A DNA stretch of 64,000 nucleotides from Sinorhizobium sojae CCBAU 05684 (GCF_002288525.1 NZ_CP023068.1:1364001-1428000); one strand, 5' to 3'. Shown: positions 24,843 to 35,144, counted from the stretch's first letter. Program-made: numbers and translations. Notes: generated by a model from the letters alone, not told the origin.

Positions 24843-26804
24843 TCAGCCCCAATGAGCGACGGTGCGTCTCTCGAAGCTTTCGCGGAACTGCGCCGTGGTC
24901 TTTTCGAGAACATCACCGGTTTCCCAGTCGAGGATCACCGCGTGACGTCGAAGCACATCCAGCTTGTCGATCTTGCCTGTCTTGTAGAGACGGCTGACCT
25001 CTTCCGGATCCATCCGCGCCCAGTCCTTGCGCTTGGCACGGATCTCGGCGCGGAGCGCCTCGGTGGCTTCGGTGTCGACCTCGTACTGGCAGAGATCGGG
25101 GTCGATCGCCCGGATGACCACACCGTAATCAAGAGCGGCGCGCTCGATCGAGACATAGTCGTCGATCACATCCTCCACGACTTTGGCGGGGTCGCGCTCC
25201 AGCGGATCGCCGAATCCGCCGCCGCCGGCGGTCGGCCGCGCAAATTGATCGCCCGTCTGGACGGGATAGTCGGAGAACACCGAGCCGAGCCAGATTTCTT
25301 GATCGCTGCCCGCCTGCTTGATCGACAGGCCGTGCGGCATCGACGGGAGGCCGCCTTCCACGCCCCACACCACGGCCCGCTCGCGATCGCAGATGTAGGA
25401 CATCACCGCGCTTTCCGAGTTGAGAAGAACCGAGGTCTTTTGAACACCGGTGCCGCCACGCCACTTACCGGGACCGGCCGAATCCTGCAGGATCTGAAAT
25501 TCGACGGTGCGGGTCGGGTTCACCCGCTCGTTGCCCTCATTTGGCTGCGACATCAAACCTGTGCCGAAAGCCGCGGTCGTCACATCGGCACCATCCTTGC
25601 CGTTGCGCCCGCCCCAGCCACCCGGAAGCCATTCATAGAACATAAAGATCGGCTTGTCTTCCTTACGCGCATCGCGGCCGCCAGCCAAAAGATATTCGAG
25701 GTTGAACGCGCAGGCGATGGCGCGCTCGGGCATGATCTTCGACCACATCTCGAAGATCGAGTTCATGATCTTCTCGAAAGGCATCAGGAAGCCCGTGACG
25801 GCAACCGGCCATTCGGCGCTGACAACGCTGTTCTTTGGCGCGGTGATCTCGATCATCCGGTAGAACCCGCTGTTCAGTGGCAGGTCCGGGAAGAAGGTCT
25901 TCATGCCCGCCACGACGGCGGAGAAGGTCGCGCCGGGCGCTGAATTGTATATCGACCCAATCGTCGGATGGCTTCCAGTGAAATCGTAATGGATGCTATC
26001 GCCCTTCATCGTCATCTTGATCCGGATCGGTATCATCCCCTCCCCGCCGGCGGGATCGCGATCGATGTAATCCACCGTTTCCCAGCTGCCGTCCGGCAGG
26101 GCGGCAATGCGCTGACGGACCGCGCGCTCCACATAATCCTGCACTTCCTGCATGCCCTGCATCACCTGACTGCGACCGTATTTCTTGACCAACCGCAGCA
26201 GGTCACCCTCGGCAACCTGGGTGGCCTGGGCCTGCGAATGAATGTCGCCGATGATCGATTGAGGATCGCGTGTGTTGGCTGCAATCATGTTCGCCACATC
26301 CGCGCAGAACCGCCCGCCATGGAACAGCCTTATCGGGGTGATCCGCATTCCTTCCCGGAACATCTCCCGCGCCGCGACGTCAAACGAACCGGGCACCGAG
26401 CCGCCAAGATCGGACCAGTGTCCGTTCGATTGTGAGAAGCCGATCAGATGGTCCTCGTCGAAAATCGGCCGGATCAGGCGGACATCGCTGAAATGGGTTC
26501 CTCCGGCATAGGGATCGTTGATCGCATAGACATCGCCCGGCAGCATATTGCCCTCGAAGGCGCGGATCACGTCCTTGCAGGTGAAATGCAGCGTTCCGAC
26601 ATGGACCGCGATATCCTGGTTGCCCTGGGCGACGGAATTCCCGTCGGAGTCATGCAGGCCGTTCGAGAAGTCGCGATTGTAGATCACGAAGGAATAGCAA
26701 GTCCGCAGCATTCGCTCCGCCATCTGGTCGACCGAGGAGATGAAGGAATTTTTCAGCACCTCGAAGGTCACCGGATCGAGGGTCGGTTTCATCATCTTGT
26801 TCAT
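24843..26804 (-). CDS. hyuB: Hydantoinase/oxoprolinase family, B subunit
   Basis: 653-residue subunit of an ATP-dependent cyclic-amide hydrolase (N-methylhydantoinase/acetophenone carboxylase family). It begins with DPVTFEVLKNSF and has NDPYAGGTHFSDV (about 95-107), HWSDLGGSVPG, and GGGFGDPLERD near residue 545, all characteristic. It starts 3 bases after the hyuA stop, so both are made together. The enzyme uses ATP to activate a ring amide in the cytoplasm. The neighbouring gabT and molybdenum hydroxylase suggest a lactam. Caprolactamase CapAB of Pseudomonas is a characterised relative. Confidence 0.93.
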   Translation of the reverse strand: MNKMMKPTLDPVTFEVLKNSFISSVDQMAERMLRTCYSFVIYNRDFSNGLHDSDGNSVAQGNQDIAVHVGTLHFTCKDVIRAFEGNMLPGDVYAINDPYAGGTHFSDVRLIRPIFDEDHLIGFSQSNGHWSDLGGSVPGSFDVAAREMFREGMRITPIRLFHGGRFCADVANMIAANTRDPQSIIGDIHSQAQATQVAEGDLLRLVKKYGRSQVMQGMQEVQDYVERAVRQRIAALPDGSWETVDYIDRDPAGGEGMIPIRIKMTMKGDSIHYDFTGSHPTIGSIYNSAPGATFSAVVAGMKTFFPDLPLNSGFYRMIEITAPKNSVVSAEWPVAVTGFLMPFEKIMNSIFEMWSKIMPERAIACAFNLEYLLAGGRDARKEDKPIFMFYEWLPGGWGGRNGKDGADVTTAAFGTGLMSQPNEGNERVNPTRTVEFQILQDSAGPGKWRGGTGVQKTSVLLNSESAVMSYICDRERAVVWGVEGGLPSMPHGLSIKQAGSDQEIWLGSVFSDYPVQTGDQFARPTAGGGGFGDPLERDPAKVVEDVIDDYVSIERAALDYGVVIRAIDPDLCQYEVDTEATEALRAEIRAKRKDWARMDPEEVSRLYKTGKIDKLDVLRRHAVILDWETGDVLEKTTAQFRESFERRTVAHWG

Positions 26805-26807
26805 CTC

Positions 26808-28835
26808 TCAGCCTTTCGTGCGGATCAGGATGTTCATGAACTTGTCGACGACCGCACTCATCCCGGCGGGAATGACGGTGGTGGCGTCGAACTGTTCGAC
26901 GATTGCCGGTCCAGACAGTTCGGCGCCAGCGGCAAGGGTTTCGCGTTGATAGATGTCGGCATCGTAGGCCTTGCCATCGAACCAGACCTTTCGCCGGCTC
27001 GTCGGCTCGGGGAGATGCGAGGTGGCCTCGTACTCCGGGATGGCCGCCTTCGGCACTGTCCCGATGGCTTTCACGGCGATCCGGAAGATCGAGACCGGAG
27101 CCTCGTCGCGGCGGAAGTTGTATTCACGCTCGTGCTCGGAGTGGAAGGCCTCGATCAGATCGGAAATACGATCGATCCGCGCCGGGGCCGCAACCGATAG
27201 AGAGCGCCACTGTCCCTGGTACATCATCTCGACACTGCGCTGGAGGATCATGTCGGCCTCGGGCACGCCCTCATGCGCCAGGCGCTCGACGGCACTTTTC
27301 TCCATGCGCAGGAAGGCTTCCTCGATGTCTCTGGGATCGGTCGCCGCGGCGCTCGCCATGAAGCTTTCGGAGAAATCGTGCTGGACGTCGACGAGGAGGC
27401 AGCCGAGTGCCGAGGTGACGCCCGGATTGGGGGGTACGATTACCGTCGGAATGGAGAGTTCCCTGGCAACCGCGGCGCCATGCAGCGCCCCTGCCCCGCC
27501 AAAGGCAACCAGCGCGAAATCACGCGGGTCATAGCCGCGGCTGATCGACAGCAGCCGCACCGCATTGGCCATGTTGGCATTGGCGACGGCGATGATGGCT
27601 TCGGCTGCCTCGTGCAGGCCCATGCCGAAAGGCTTTGCAACCGTCTCTCTGACCGCGGTTTCGGCCAAGGCCGGATCGAGGGTGATCTTGCCGCCCGCGA
27701 GACTGGTCCCCAGCCGTCCGAGCACGACGTTGGCATCGGTGTTGGTCGCGGTCACATTACCGTTCTTGTAGCAGGCCGGCCCCGGATAAGCGCCCGCCGA
27801 CTGGGGGCCGTTGCGGAGCGAAGCGCCCTCGTCGCGCCAGGCCAGCGAACCGCCGCCGGCACCGATCGTCAGAACCTCGATGGAGGGAAAACGGATCGGA
27901 TAACCGTACTCGATGTACCAGTCCTTCGTAATGCGCGGCTCGCCGTTGAAGACCAGAGAAACGTCGGTCGAAGTGCCTCCCATGTCGAAGCCGATGGAAT
28001 TCGGGTAGCCGCAGAGGTTCCCGATGAAGCGGCTGGCGATTGCCCCGGCGGCGATTCCCGAACCGGCGAGGCGAGCCGAGAAGTCCTTCACGCTTCCGGG
28101 CGTCATCACGCCGCCTCCTGTATGCAGCAGGAGAAGATCGCGCTCATATCCGGCTGCGGCCAACTTCTCGCTCAGGCGGGAGACGTAGTCGACGACGACG
28201 GGGGCACAGACGGCATTGGCCATGGTCGTCGAAAAGCGCTCATGTTCGAATATCTCCGGCATCACCTCTGAGGAAATGGACACCGGCACGTCCGGCATCG
28301 CTTCCTTGAGAATTGCGCGCATCCGCCTTTCATTAGCGCCATTCACATAGGAGTTCATGAAGCAGACGGCGATCGACTTCACGTGCCGCTTTTTCAAGAC
28401 CTCCGCTACGCGGCGGGCATCCTTCTCGTTCAACGCCTCGAGCACGGTTCCCTCGGCATCGACGCGCTCCCGCACCGTCAGGCGATCGCGACGCGGAATG
28501 TAAGGCTTGGCGACATCCTTGTAGGTGTCCCACAGGTCCTCCTTGTTGGCGCGGCGGATTTCCACCACGTCCCGGAACCCTTCGGTGCAGACCATGGCGG
28601 TCCGCGGCAGGCGGCGCGTGATCAATGCATTGGTTGCCACGGTCGTGCCGTGCGAGAACATCGACACTTCGCTGAGGTCGATTTTCCCCTGCTCGACCCC
28701 GTTCAGGATCGCGACCATCGGATCATCGGGAGTGGACGATGTCTTTTCGATGCGGATGGCACCGCTATCCTCGTCCATGATGCAGATATCGGTAAATGTG
28801 CCGCCGACATCGACTGCAACTCGGATCTTCTTCAT
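26808..28835 (-). CDS. hyuA: Hydantoinase/oxoprolinase family, A subunit (ATP-binding)
   Basis: 675-residue partner of HyuB with an ASKHA-type ATP-binding fold. VAVDVGGTFTD (about 5-15) is the phosphate loop, SHGTTVATNALI follows near 65, GFDMGGTSTDVS near 285 is the second ATP motif, and AFGGAGALHG near 460 is typical. The start ATG at 28835 agrees with family N-termini. An AraC regulator gene lies 99 bases upstream on the same strand. Confidence 0.94.
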   Translation of the reverse strand: MKKIRVAVDVGGTFTDICIMDEDSGAIRIEKTSSTPDDPMVAILNGVEQGKIDLSEVSMFSHGTTVATNALITRRLPRTAMVCTEGFRDVVEIRRANKEDLWDTYKDVAKPYIPRRDRLTVRERVDAEGTVLEALNEKDARRVAEVLKKRHVKSIAVCFMNSYVNGANERRMRAILKEAMPDVPVSISSEVMPEIFEHERFSTTMANAVCAPVVVDYVSRLSEKLAAAGYERDLLLLHTGGGVMTPGSVKDFSARLAGSGIAAGAIASRFIGNLCGYPNSIGFDMGGTSTDVSLVFNGEPRITKDWYIEYGYPIRFPSIEVLTIGAGGGSLAWRDEGASLRNGPQSAGAYPGPACYKNGNVTATNTDANVVLGRLGTSLAGGKITLDPALAETAVRETVAKPFGMGLHEAAEAIIAVANANMANAVRLLSISRGYDPRDFALVAFGGAGALHGAAVARELSIPTVIVPPNPGVTSALGCLLVDVQHDFSESFMASAAATDPRDIEEAFLRMEKSAVERLAHEGVPEADMILQRSVEMMYQGQWRSLSVAAPARIDRISDLIEAFHSEHEREYNFRRDEAPVSIFRIAVKAIGTVPKAAIPEYEATSHLPEPTSRRKVWFDGKAYDADIYQRETLAAGAELSGPAIVEQFDATTVIPAGMSAVVDKFMNILIRTKG

Positions 28836-28934
28836 GTTGGCTCCTATGGTGTCAGGCGCAGGCAAGGCTCCGCCCCGCGCCGGAAAGTCCGGCGCGTCGG
28901 GTTCATAGAGATGGATTAGTGGTTTCGAGCGGGC

Positions 28935-29900
28935 TCAGTCCTGCGCCGAGGCGGCCGCCACGGCCTGTCGTCGCGCCTCGGTCGGCGTTACGCCGAAACG
29001 CGCCCGATAATGCTTGCAGAATTGGGACTGGTCGGCGAATCCCCAGCGATAGGCGATTTCCGCGACCGAGCGTTTGCTGCTGGTTACTGCGAGTTCTTCA
29101 GCGCAGCGGTTCAGGCGATTGTCCCTGATGAAGCTGTTGATCGACTGATCGCTGTCCGAAAAAAGCCGCTGCAGGTAGCGCAGGGAGATTCCGCAAGCAT
29201 CCGCGACCGATTGCGGTCTGAGGGCGGCATCCTTCAAATGGTCACGAATATATTGCTCCGCGCGCTGCAGATGCGCTGCCCGAATAGGAGAGACCGTACT
29301 GTCGAGAACCCGCTCGTCGCTGCGGATCGCAAGGCAGAGCATATCGAGGATATGCATTCCCGCAGCCTCGCGTGCCGCCTCGCCGATATGGTCGATGTGG
29401 GCGACTGTCGTCTTGACGGTATCGATGAAATACGACGCCACGCCCTGTGTTGCGTCGAAGATCAGCGCACCGATGCGTTCGGCCGACCCGATGCGCGAGC
29501 GCACGCTTGCCGAGGAAACCTTGAGCACCCAGAGTGAGTTCGCCTTGCCGTGCCAGAACTCGTAAGGCGCATCGCCACGCTCCACTAGGAAGCCGCCAAC
29601 GCCGCATCTCGCCGTGCGGGATCCTTGGGAAAAATTCACCTCGTTCAGCTCGGGGATCGTGATCAGGATGCTGCTGTCGCGTTCATTCAGGAAATGGCGG
29701 CGATGGCGACGGTAGAGGATTCCGTCACAGCGCATCTTGGACAGGCCCACGATGCCGAGCGACCAGGTCTCGAGGCTGCCGGAGAACTCGGCACGATTGC
29801 GATATTCAGTATCGAGCGGGAAGTAGGTTTCGGTAACAGCCTGCTGCCAGGCATCCGCACCCCAATTGGTGATCCCGCCACTGTCGACGACGTACTTCAT
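28935..29900 (-). CDS. AraC-family regulator with AraC-binding-like N-domain
   Basis: 321-residue regulator with C-terminal helix-turn-helix pair (RPQSVADACGISLRYLQRLF and VAEIAYRWGFADQSQFCKHY). The N-terminal ~200 residues resemble the cupin-like domain of AlkS/NphR-type aromatic and nitrile regulators. The ATG at 29900 follows AGAGGGG; a GTG at 29906 is an alternative. It sits between the ABC transporter and the HyuA gene, so it is the likely local controller of the amide cluster, perhaps together with the LysR gene at 39680. Confidence 0.88.
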   Translation of the reverse strand: MKYVVDSGGITNWGADAWQQAVTETYFPLDTEYRNRAEFSGSLETWSLGIVGLSKMRCDGILYRRHRRHFLNERDSSILITIPELNEVNFSQGSRTARCGVGGFLVERGDAPYEFWHGKANSLWVLKVSSASVRSRIGSAERIGALIFDATQGVASYFIDTVKTTVAHIDHIGEAAREAAGMHILDMLCLAIRSDERVLDSTVSPIRAAHLQRAEQYIRDHLKDAALRPQSVADACGISLRYLQRLFSDSDQSINSFIRDNRLNRCAEELAVTSSKRSVAEIAYRWGFADQSQFCKHYRARFGVTPTEARRQAVAAASAQD

Positions 29901-30070
29901 GTTCACCCCTCTTGATGACCGGTCTTTCGCCGGCTTTATTTCTTTGGAATGACTTTACACCGATCGATCGGATTTGCTTGGTCAAAAGCGTATAATTTTT
30001 CTGCGTCTCACGCCCACCGATCGCGCGATCTACCCAGCCGTTGAGGCGGGCTGCGGCTGCAGCCCCCACG

Positions 30071-31054
30071 TCACCGTGCGCGCGAGCGCAACATGTCGAA
30101 GGCGGCGCCGAGGATCAGGATGGCACCGACGACCACCGGCTGAAGCTGTCCGTTGATCTGCAACAGGTTCATGCCCACGGACAAACCGATGACGAGCAGG
30201 GAGCCCAGAGCAGGGGCCAGCACCGTCCCCCTTCCGCCGCGAAGCGACGCGCCTCCGACCACCGCGGCGGCGATGCTGCCAAGCACGAGGTTGGTGCCGA
30301 GATTGGGTTCTCCGGAGCCGATCTGCGCGGTCATCAACAGCCCTGCCAGCGCCGCGAGCAGGCCGCTAGCCACATAGGCGAGGCAGAGATGCAGCCGGAC
30401 CTTGAGGCCGGCGGCATGAGCCGCCGCCGGACTGTCGCCCAGCAAGTAGAGCACACGTCCCGGCGCCGTCGAGGACAGCACGACATGAAGCGCCAGTCCG
30501 ACGAGGACGGCGATCGTTACTGGTGCAGGCAGGAACAGCCACCAAGCCTCATTGAAGGCGAAGGTGAAAGTCCGTGGCAGGTCGAAGATCGGGAACCCGC
30601 CCGAGATGGTGGTGGAAAGACCGCCAAAGATGCTCATAGTCGCAAGCGTGGCCACAAAGGGATTGATCCTCCCATAGGCAACGAGCGTCCCGTTAATCGC
30701 GCCGATTGCGGCACCGATCAGGAGGCCTGTTGCGACCCCCGCCACTACGCCGGTAACGGGCCCGGCCGTCGCCGTTACGGCGGTCATCACCATCGAGGCC
30801 GCGACGGAAACGAGCGAGACGCATGCGCCGACCGACAGGTCGAAGCCCCGGGTGATCAGCACGACGAGCTGTGCTGCGGCAAGAAAAAAGAAGAGCGCGC
30901 CCTGCTTCAACACGTTGGCGATATTGCCGCTCGACAGCATCGCCGGTTCCACGAGCCCGAACCCCAGGAACACCGAAACGATGACCGCCGGCAACGCCAG
31001 TTGCATGAGCGAGTCCCGCGGCCGGATCGATGTCAGTTGCAACGACTTAAACAT
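30071..31054 (-). CDS. ABC transporter permease, RbsC type (second permease)
   Basis: 327-residue inner-membrane permease with about nine hydrophobic segments. It has LITRGFDLSVGACVS (about 80), YLLGDSPAAAHAAGL (about 215) and VVGGASLRGGRGTV (about 275). The ATG at 31054 overlaps the end of the first permease by 8 bases. The pair of distinct RbsC-like permeases indicates a heterodimeric channel. Last gene of the transporter unit. Confidence 0.92.
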   Translation of the reverse strand: MFKSLQLTSIRPRDSLMQLALPAVIVSVFLGFGLVEPAMLSSGNIANVLKQGALFFFLAAAQLVVLITRGFDLSVGACVSLVSVAASMVMTAVTATAGPVTGVVAGVATGLLIGAAIGAINGTLVAYGRINPFVATLATMSIFGGLSTTISGGFPIFDLPRTFTFAFNEAWWLFLPAPVTIAVLVGLALHVVLSSTAPGRVLYLLGDSPAAAHAAGLKVRLHLCLAYVASGLLAALAGLLMTAQIGSGEPNLGTNLVLGSIAAAVVGGASLRGGRGTVLAPALGSLLVIGLSVGMNLLQINGQLQPVVVGAILILGAAFDMLRSRAR

Positions 31055-32045
31055 CGGACGTCTCCATGGTGGCGGCGCGAGCCTCGACCCAGACGGCAAT
31101 CAGCACGACCAGGCCGATCACAATCACATGATATTTGCTGTCGATGCGGGCGAGGCTCATGGCATTGCTGAGGACTGAAAGAAACACCGCACTGAAAACG
31201 ATGTTCTGCACATTGCCGACACCGCCCTTGAGCGAGACGCCGGCTATGACGGCGACCGAAATGCTCTGCAGCATCAGATTGCCCCCGAGTGTGGCCTCGC
31301 CCGATCCCACTCTCGCCGTCAGCAGTATACCGGTCACTCCGGCCAGCAGAGCGCCGATGACATAGGCCGCGCAGATATATTTGCGGGTGTCGATGCCGGT
31401 TTGGCGGGCGGCCTTCTCGTTGCCGCCGACCGCGTAGAAATATCGCCCGTGGCGGGATTGGCTCTGCAGGTACCAGAGCGCGAGCACGACTGCGGCCGCG
31501 ATGAAGGCAACGCCGGGAATTGCGAGGAGCCGCCCATTGCCGAGGATCTCTAGGAACAACGGGGGAAGGTTGTAGATCGGGCTGCCGCCGGTGACATAGG
31601 CAGCCAATCCGGTGGCGATCGACATCGTACCGATCGTCACCATGAAGGGGGAGATTCGCCCAAGGCTGACAAACAATCCGTTGCACAGCCCGAGCAGCAA
31701 GGCAGGGATCAGGCCGGCCAGACATCCAAGGACCAGCAAGCCGACGCCGGCCAGCCCCCAGTCAGCCAGGAACACCAGCGCCATTGCTGTGCTGACGCTC
31801 GTGAGAGCGACGACCGCGCCGACCGAAATGTCGAAGCCGCCGACGATCATCACCATCATCTGGCCTGCAGAGATCACGGTCAGAAAAGAGGCGTTGCGCA
31901 GCACGTTCATCAGATTGGCTGCTTTCAGAAACCGCGGCTCGTACAGCGCTGCCATCAGACAAGCCGCGATCAGCATCAGGGGCAAGCCGGCAGACCGCCC
32001 CAGTCGGACGGCAGTACGTCCTCCAAGCAAAGCAAGGCTTGTCAT
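31047..32045 (-). CDS. ABC transporter permease, RbsC type (first permease)
   Basis: 332-residue inner-membrane permease with MMVMIVGGFDISVGAVVA (about 78-95), YAVGGNEKAARQTGI and VIAGVSLKGGVGNV, as in RbsC. AAAGGGG lies 7 bases before the ATG at 32045. It starts 4 bases after the ATPase stop. Partner of the next permease and of the TorT-like binding protein. Confidence 0.92.
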   Translation of the reverse strand: MTSLALLGGRTAVRLGRSAGLPLMLIAACLMAALYEPRFLKAANLMNVLRNASFLTVISAGQMMVMIVGGFDISVGAVVALTSVSTAMALVFLADWGLAGVGLLVLGCLAGLIPALLLGLCNGLFVSLGRISPFMVTIGTMSIATGLAAYVTGGSPIYNLPPLFLEILGNGRLLAIPGVAFIAAAVVLALWYLQSQSRHGRYFYAVGGNEKAARQTGIDTRKYICAAYVIGALLAGVTGILLTARVGSGEATLGGNLMLQSISVAVIAGVSLKGGVGNVQNIVFSAVFLSVLSNAMSLARIDSKYHVIVIGLVVLIAVWVEARAATMETSDV

Positions 32046-32049
32046 CTGT

Positions 32050-33624
32050 TCACCCCTTTCCGTTGGCCACTGTGTTGTCGAAGAACAGAGACAGGACCGC
32101 ATCCTCAGTGGCCTCTGTGCCCTCCAGCGACCCGACGACAGCACCCTCGCGCATCACCAGGAGCCGATGCGACAGATGGAGCACCTCCGCCAGTTCGGAG
32201 GAGGCCACGACGACGGCCTTGCCGCTTTCGGCGAGCGATTTGATCACATCGTAGATTTGCAACTTCGCCTGGACATCCACGCCGACAGTGGGTTCGTCGA
32301 ACAGGTAGATGTCGAAACCGCGCGACATGCCGCGGGCGATCATGACCTTCTGCTTGTTGCCGCCTGAGAGCTGGTCGGGCGTGGCGTTCAGGTCGGGGGT
32401 GCGTATCTTCAACCTGTCGACGATCTCGCGCGTGAAGGCGCGCTCTGCCTTCAGGCGCAGGCCGAACGCCCGGCGCGAGAACTCTGGCACATCGAGGGCC
32501 GCCATGGTCGCGTTGGCGCCGATCGGCTGGTGCATCGCCAGGCCCTCGCGGCCGCGGTCGGCCGGAAGATAACAGATCCCCGCCGCAATCGCCTCGCGCG
32601 GGCCGTTGCCGTGCAGGGTCCGGCCGCAGACTTCGATCTTGCCGCCCGTGGGTTGCTCGAGGCCGAAGGCGGCGCGGATGACTTCGGATTTGCCGCAGCC
32701 GGCGAGGCCGGCCAGCCCCAACACCTCACCGCCGCGGATCTCGAAGCTCACATCCTTCGCCAGGCCGCGCGGCAGCGACAGGTCTTCGATCCGCATGAGC
32801 ACGGGACCGACGTTGCGGATGATCTCGGGGTAGAACTTTTCGAAGGTTCGTCCTGTCATCAGTTCGATGAGTTCGCCATGCGAGGCGCGTTCGCGCGGCA
32901 GGGTGGCGATGTGACGACCGTCCCTGAGGACCGTGATCCGGTCGGCGAGGCGGTCGATCTCGGCCATGCGATGCGAGACATAGACGATGCCCAACCCCTC
33001 GTCGCGAAGCTGCTCGACCATAGCCAGGAGCCGGCCTGCTTCGTGATCGGTCAGCGATGCCGTGGGTTCGTCCAATACGAGGACGCGGCATTCGAGGAGC
33101 AAGGCTTTGGCGATCTCGACCATCTGCTGATGGGCGCGCCGCAGGCCGGACACGCGCGCGGCCGGCGGTATGTCGAAGCCCAAACGGTCGAGCACCGCGC
33201 GCACCCGCTTGCGCATCTCGGACTTGGCCAGCCGACCGTTGCGGGTCAACTCGTGCCCGAGGAAGAGATTCTCCTCCACCGTCATTTCGGGAATGAGACT
33301 GAATTCCTGAAACACGACGCTGATACCGCGCCGGCGCGCCTCGGCGGGCGACAGGCCCGCAACGTCCTGGCCGAAGAGCTCGTACCGGCCGGAATCGAAT
33401 TTCTGAACGCCGCAGAGAATCTGGATCAGCGTCGATTTCCCGGCGCCATTCTCTCCGAACAGAACGTGCACCTCGCCCGGTCGCAGATCGAAGGTCACAT
33501 CCTTCAGCGCCTGAAATGCGCCAAAGGACTTGCATATTCCATGGAGTTGCAGAAGCGGCCGCGCCGTTTTGCCTTGCGAGCCCGGCTCGCAAGGCAAGGT
33601 GGTCTCAAGCGACAACACCGGCAT
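32050..33624 (-). CDS. ABC transporter ATPase with two nucleotide-binding domains (RbsA type)
   Basis: 524-residue cytoplasmic ATPase made of two ABC domains. The first has Walker A GENGAGKST (about 58-66) and Walker B VLVLDEPTAS. The second has the degenerate P-loop GLAGCGKSE, signature QLSGGNKQK and IYLFDEPTVGVDV. This arrangement is typical of RbsA/MglA proteins. The start overlaps the binding-protein stop by one base (TAATG). It energises the two permeases that follow. Confidence 0.95.
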   Translation of the reverse strand: MPVLSLETTLPCEPGSQGKTARPLLQLHGICKSFGAFQALKDVTFDLRPGEVHVLFGENGAGKSTLIQILCGVQKFDSGRYELFGQDVAGLSPAEARRRGISVVFQEFSLIPEMTVEENLFLGHELTRNGRLAKSEMRKRVRAVLDRLGFDIPPAARVSGLRRAHQQMVEIAKALLLECRVLVLDEPTASLTDHEAGRLLAMVEQLRDEGLGIVYVSHRMAEIDRLADRITVLRDGRHIATLPRERASHGELIELMTGRTFEKFYPEIIRNVGPVLMRIEDLSLPRGLAKDVSFEIRGGEVLGLAGLAGCGKSEVIRAAFGLEQPTGGKIEVCGRTLHGNGPREAIAAGICYLPADRGREGLAMHQPIGANATMAALDVPEFSRRAFGLRLKAERAFTREIVDRLKIRTPDLNATPDQLSGGNKQKVMIARGMSRGFDIYLFDEPTVGVDVQAKLQIYDVIKSLAESGKAVVVASSELAEVLHLSHRLLVMREGAVVGSLEGTEATEDAVLSLFFDNTVANGKG

Positions 33625-34673
33625 TATTCCACCGAGTAGACCGGCGACCAGTCGGCCGGGGCGAATGTGCGTGTCAAATCCAAGTCACCAATGTTGGCGG
33701 ATGTAACGACGGTCATCGTCGGCGAGAGATGATTGTAATGCTCCTTGCCTTCGAGAATACGAACGGCGAGATCGACGGCGATGCGCGCCTCCATGACGGG
33801 CGATTCCGTAACCGTGGCAGTCACCTTGCCGGATCCGATCAGATCGACGATCCCCTCGTTGGAGTAGTAAGAGGCGACGACGGCATCCTCGATGCCGGCG
33901 GACTCGAGCGCCTGGCCAGCCACTTCGGCCGTCACGGCGGTGCCGAAGATCACATTCACCTCGTCATGGGCCTGCAGCACGTCTTCGACGAGACGGAGCT
34001 GCTCGCTTTTTCCCGTATCTCCGTATTTCGCCTCGAGGAGCTCCACCGAGGAGCCGGCGATTGCGCGTTTCACGCCTTCAGTCGAGGCTTCGGCCCAGCC
34101 GGAACCCTGGGGCCCCGGGAAATGAACCATCTTCATGGGCTGGCCAACTGTCATATCGACGATGAATTTGGCGCCGGCCTCGGCCGCGTCGTCGTAATTG
34201 GCGAAAATCTTGGCATCGACCAAATCGCTTTTCAGCGGATTGATGACACCGACCTGTACCACGCCCTTCCGCTTTCCTTCCTCCACGCTCTTGGCGAGAC
34301 CGGCTTCGGAGATCGCGCCGATGATGATAGCGTCTACCCCTTTAGCGAGGCAGTCGTTGTATTGTGAAACCTGCTTGGCCGCCTCGGTATAGCCGCCGGC
34401 CTCGAGGATCGTGGCGCGAACTCCCAGTTTGCGGGCCTGGTCAACGATGCCGTAGTTGACCCCGATCCAGTAACTGTCCTTCATGTGCGGAAACAGCACG
34501 CAAATATTCCATGGCTTTTCCGCCTTTTCCAAGCCGGTATACGCCACCGTTTGCGGCTTATCCCCATTGATGCTGACCACGTCGAATGGCCAGATATCTC
34601 CCGCTTGCGCAATCTGGGCAGAGCTTGCAAGAAGGGCAGTGAGAAGGAAGGTAAAACCCCGATTTGATTTCAT
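33624..34673 (-). CDS. TorT-like periplasmic binding protein of the ABC importer
   Basis: 349-residue protein with a signal peptide (cleavage probably after QIAQA, about residue 24) and a type I periplasmic-binding fold. It keeps TorT-like features: KPWNICVLFPHMKDSYWIG, GGYTEAAKQVSQ and DAIIIGAISEAG. It should select the substrate of the importer; because the importer is embedded in cyclic-amide catabolic genes, a lactam or similar nitrogen compound is more likely than a sugar. A damaged paralog lies just upstream. Confidence 0.9.
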   Translation of the reverse strand: MKSNRGFTFLLTALLASSAQIAQAGDIWPFDVVSINGDKPQTVAYTGLEKAEKPWNICVLFPHMKDSYWIGVNYGIVDQARKLGVRATILEAGGYTEAAKQVSQYNDCLAKGVDAIIIGAISEAGLAKSVEEGKRKGVVQVGVINPLKSDLVDAKIFANYDDAAEAGAKFIVDMTVGQPMKMVHFPGPQGSGWAEASTEGVKRAIAGSSVELLEAKYGDTGKSEQLRLVEDVLQAHDEVNVIFGTAVTAEVAGQALESAGIEDAVVASYYSNEGIVDLIGSGKVTATVTESPVMEARIAVDLAVRILEGKEHYNHLSPTMTVVTSANIGDLDLTRTFAPADWSPVYSVE

Positions 34674-34794
34674 TAATTGTTCCCCTTTGTTTGTTTGCGG
34701 CCTCTAACGGCCAGGTTCGGATGCCGCGTGGAAATTTTTACTTGTTTTATTGGCCGGTGCAGAATATAGCGCGACGGCGCATATCCTGATTGGT

Positions 34795-35110
34795 TTACAG
34801 CGACTCAACTTTTATTAGGAAGCGCACATTTTCCTGATTGCCGCACCATTTTCGGCAAACGTCTGTTGAGACCGTCGAGGAGATTGCGCCGATCACGACA
34901 AGCTCAGCGCCGCTGGTCACGCAGTCCTCGATTTGGCTGATCTGCTTGGTAAGCTCTGGATAGCCGCCGGTGTCGACCAGGTTCATCTTGACGCCGATGT
35001 CCTTGGCCCGGTCGGCGACGTCATAGGATACCAAGTGGCGGCGGATACCGAATTGCCGCGACGAGCGCAAGCGCCGCCGTGGCGAAACCATGTTTCGCAA
35101 GCATCGTCAT
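34795..35110 (-). pseudogene. Remnant of a second TorT-like binding protein
   Basis: A signal-peptide-like start (MTMLAKHGFATAALALVAA from the ATG at 35110) runs into a stop. The neighbouring frame carries an internal binding-protein segment with DTGGYPELTKQISQIEDC and ELVVIGAIS. By eye, about 22 of 51 residues match the intact protein next door. The part between signal and segment and the whole second lobe are missing, and the frames do not agree. It therefore appears to be an eroded tandem paralog. Confidence 0.75.
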
Positions 35111-35144
35111 ATTGTTGTTCCCTCTGTTCGGGTTGGAACTACTG

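Noticed and set aside
34795..35100. A separate small protein gene of 101 residues
   Set aside because: Its middle is a piece of a periplasmic binding protein and both ends are unrelated sequence; best read as a pseudogene.
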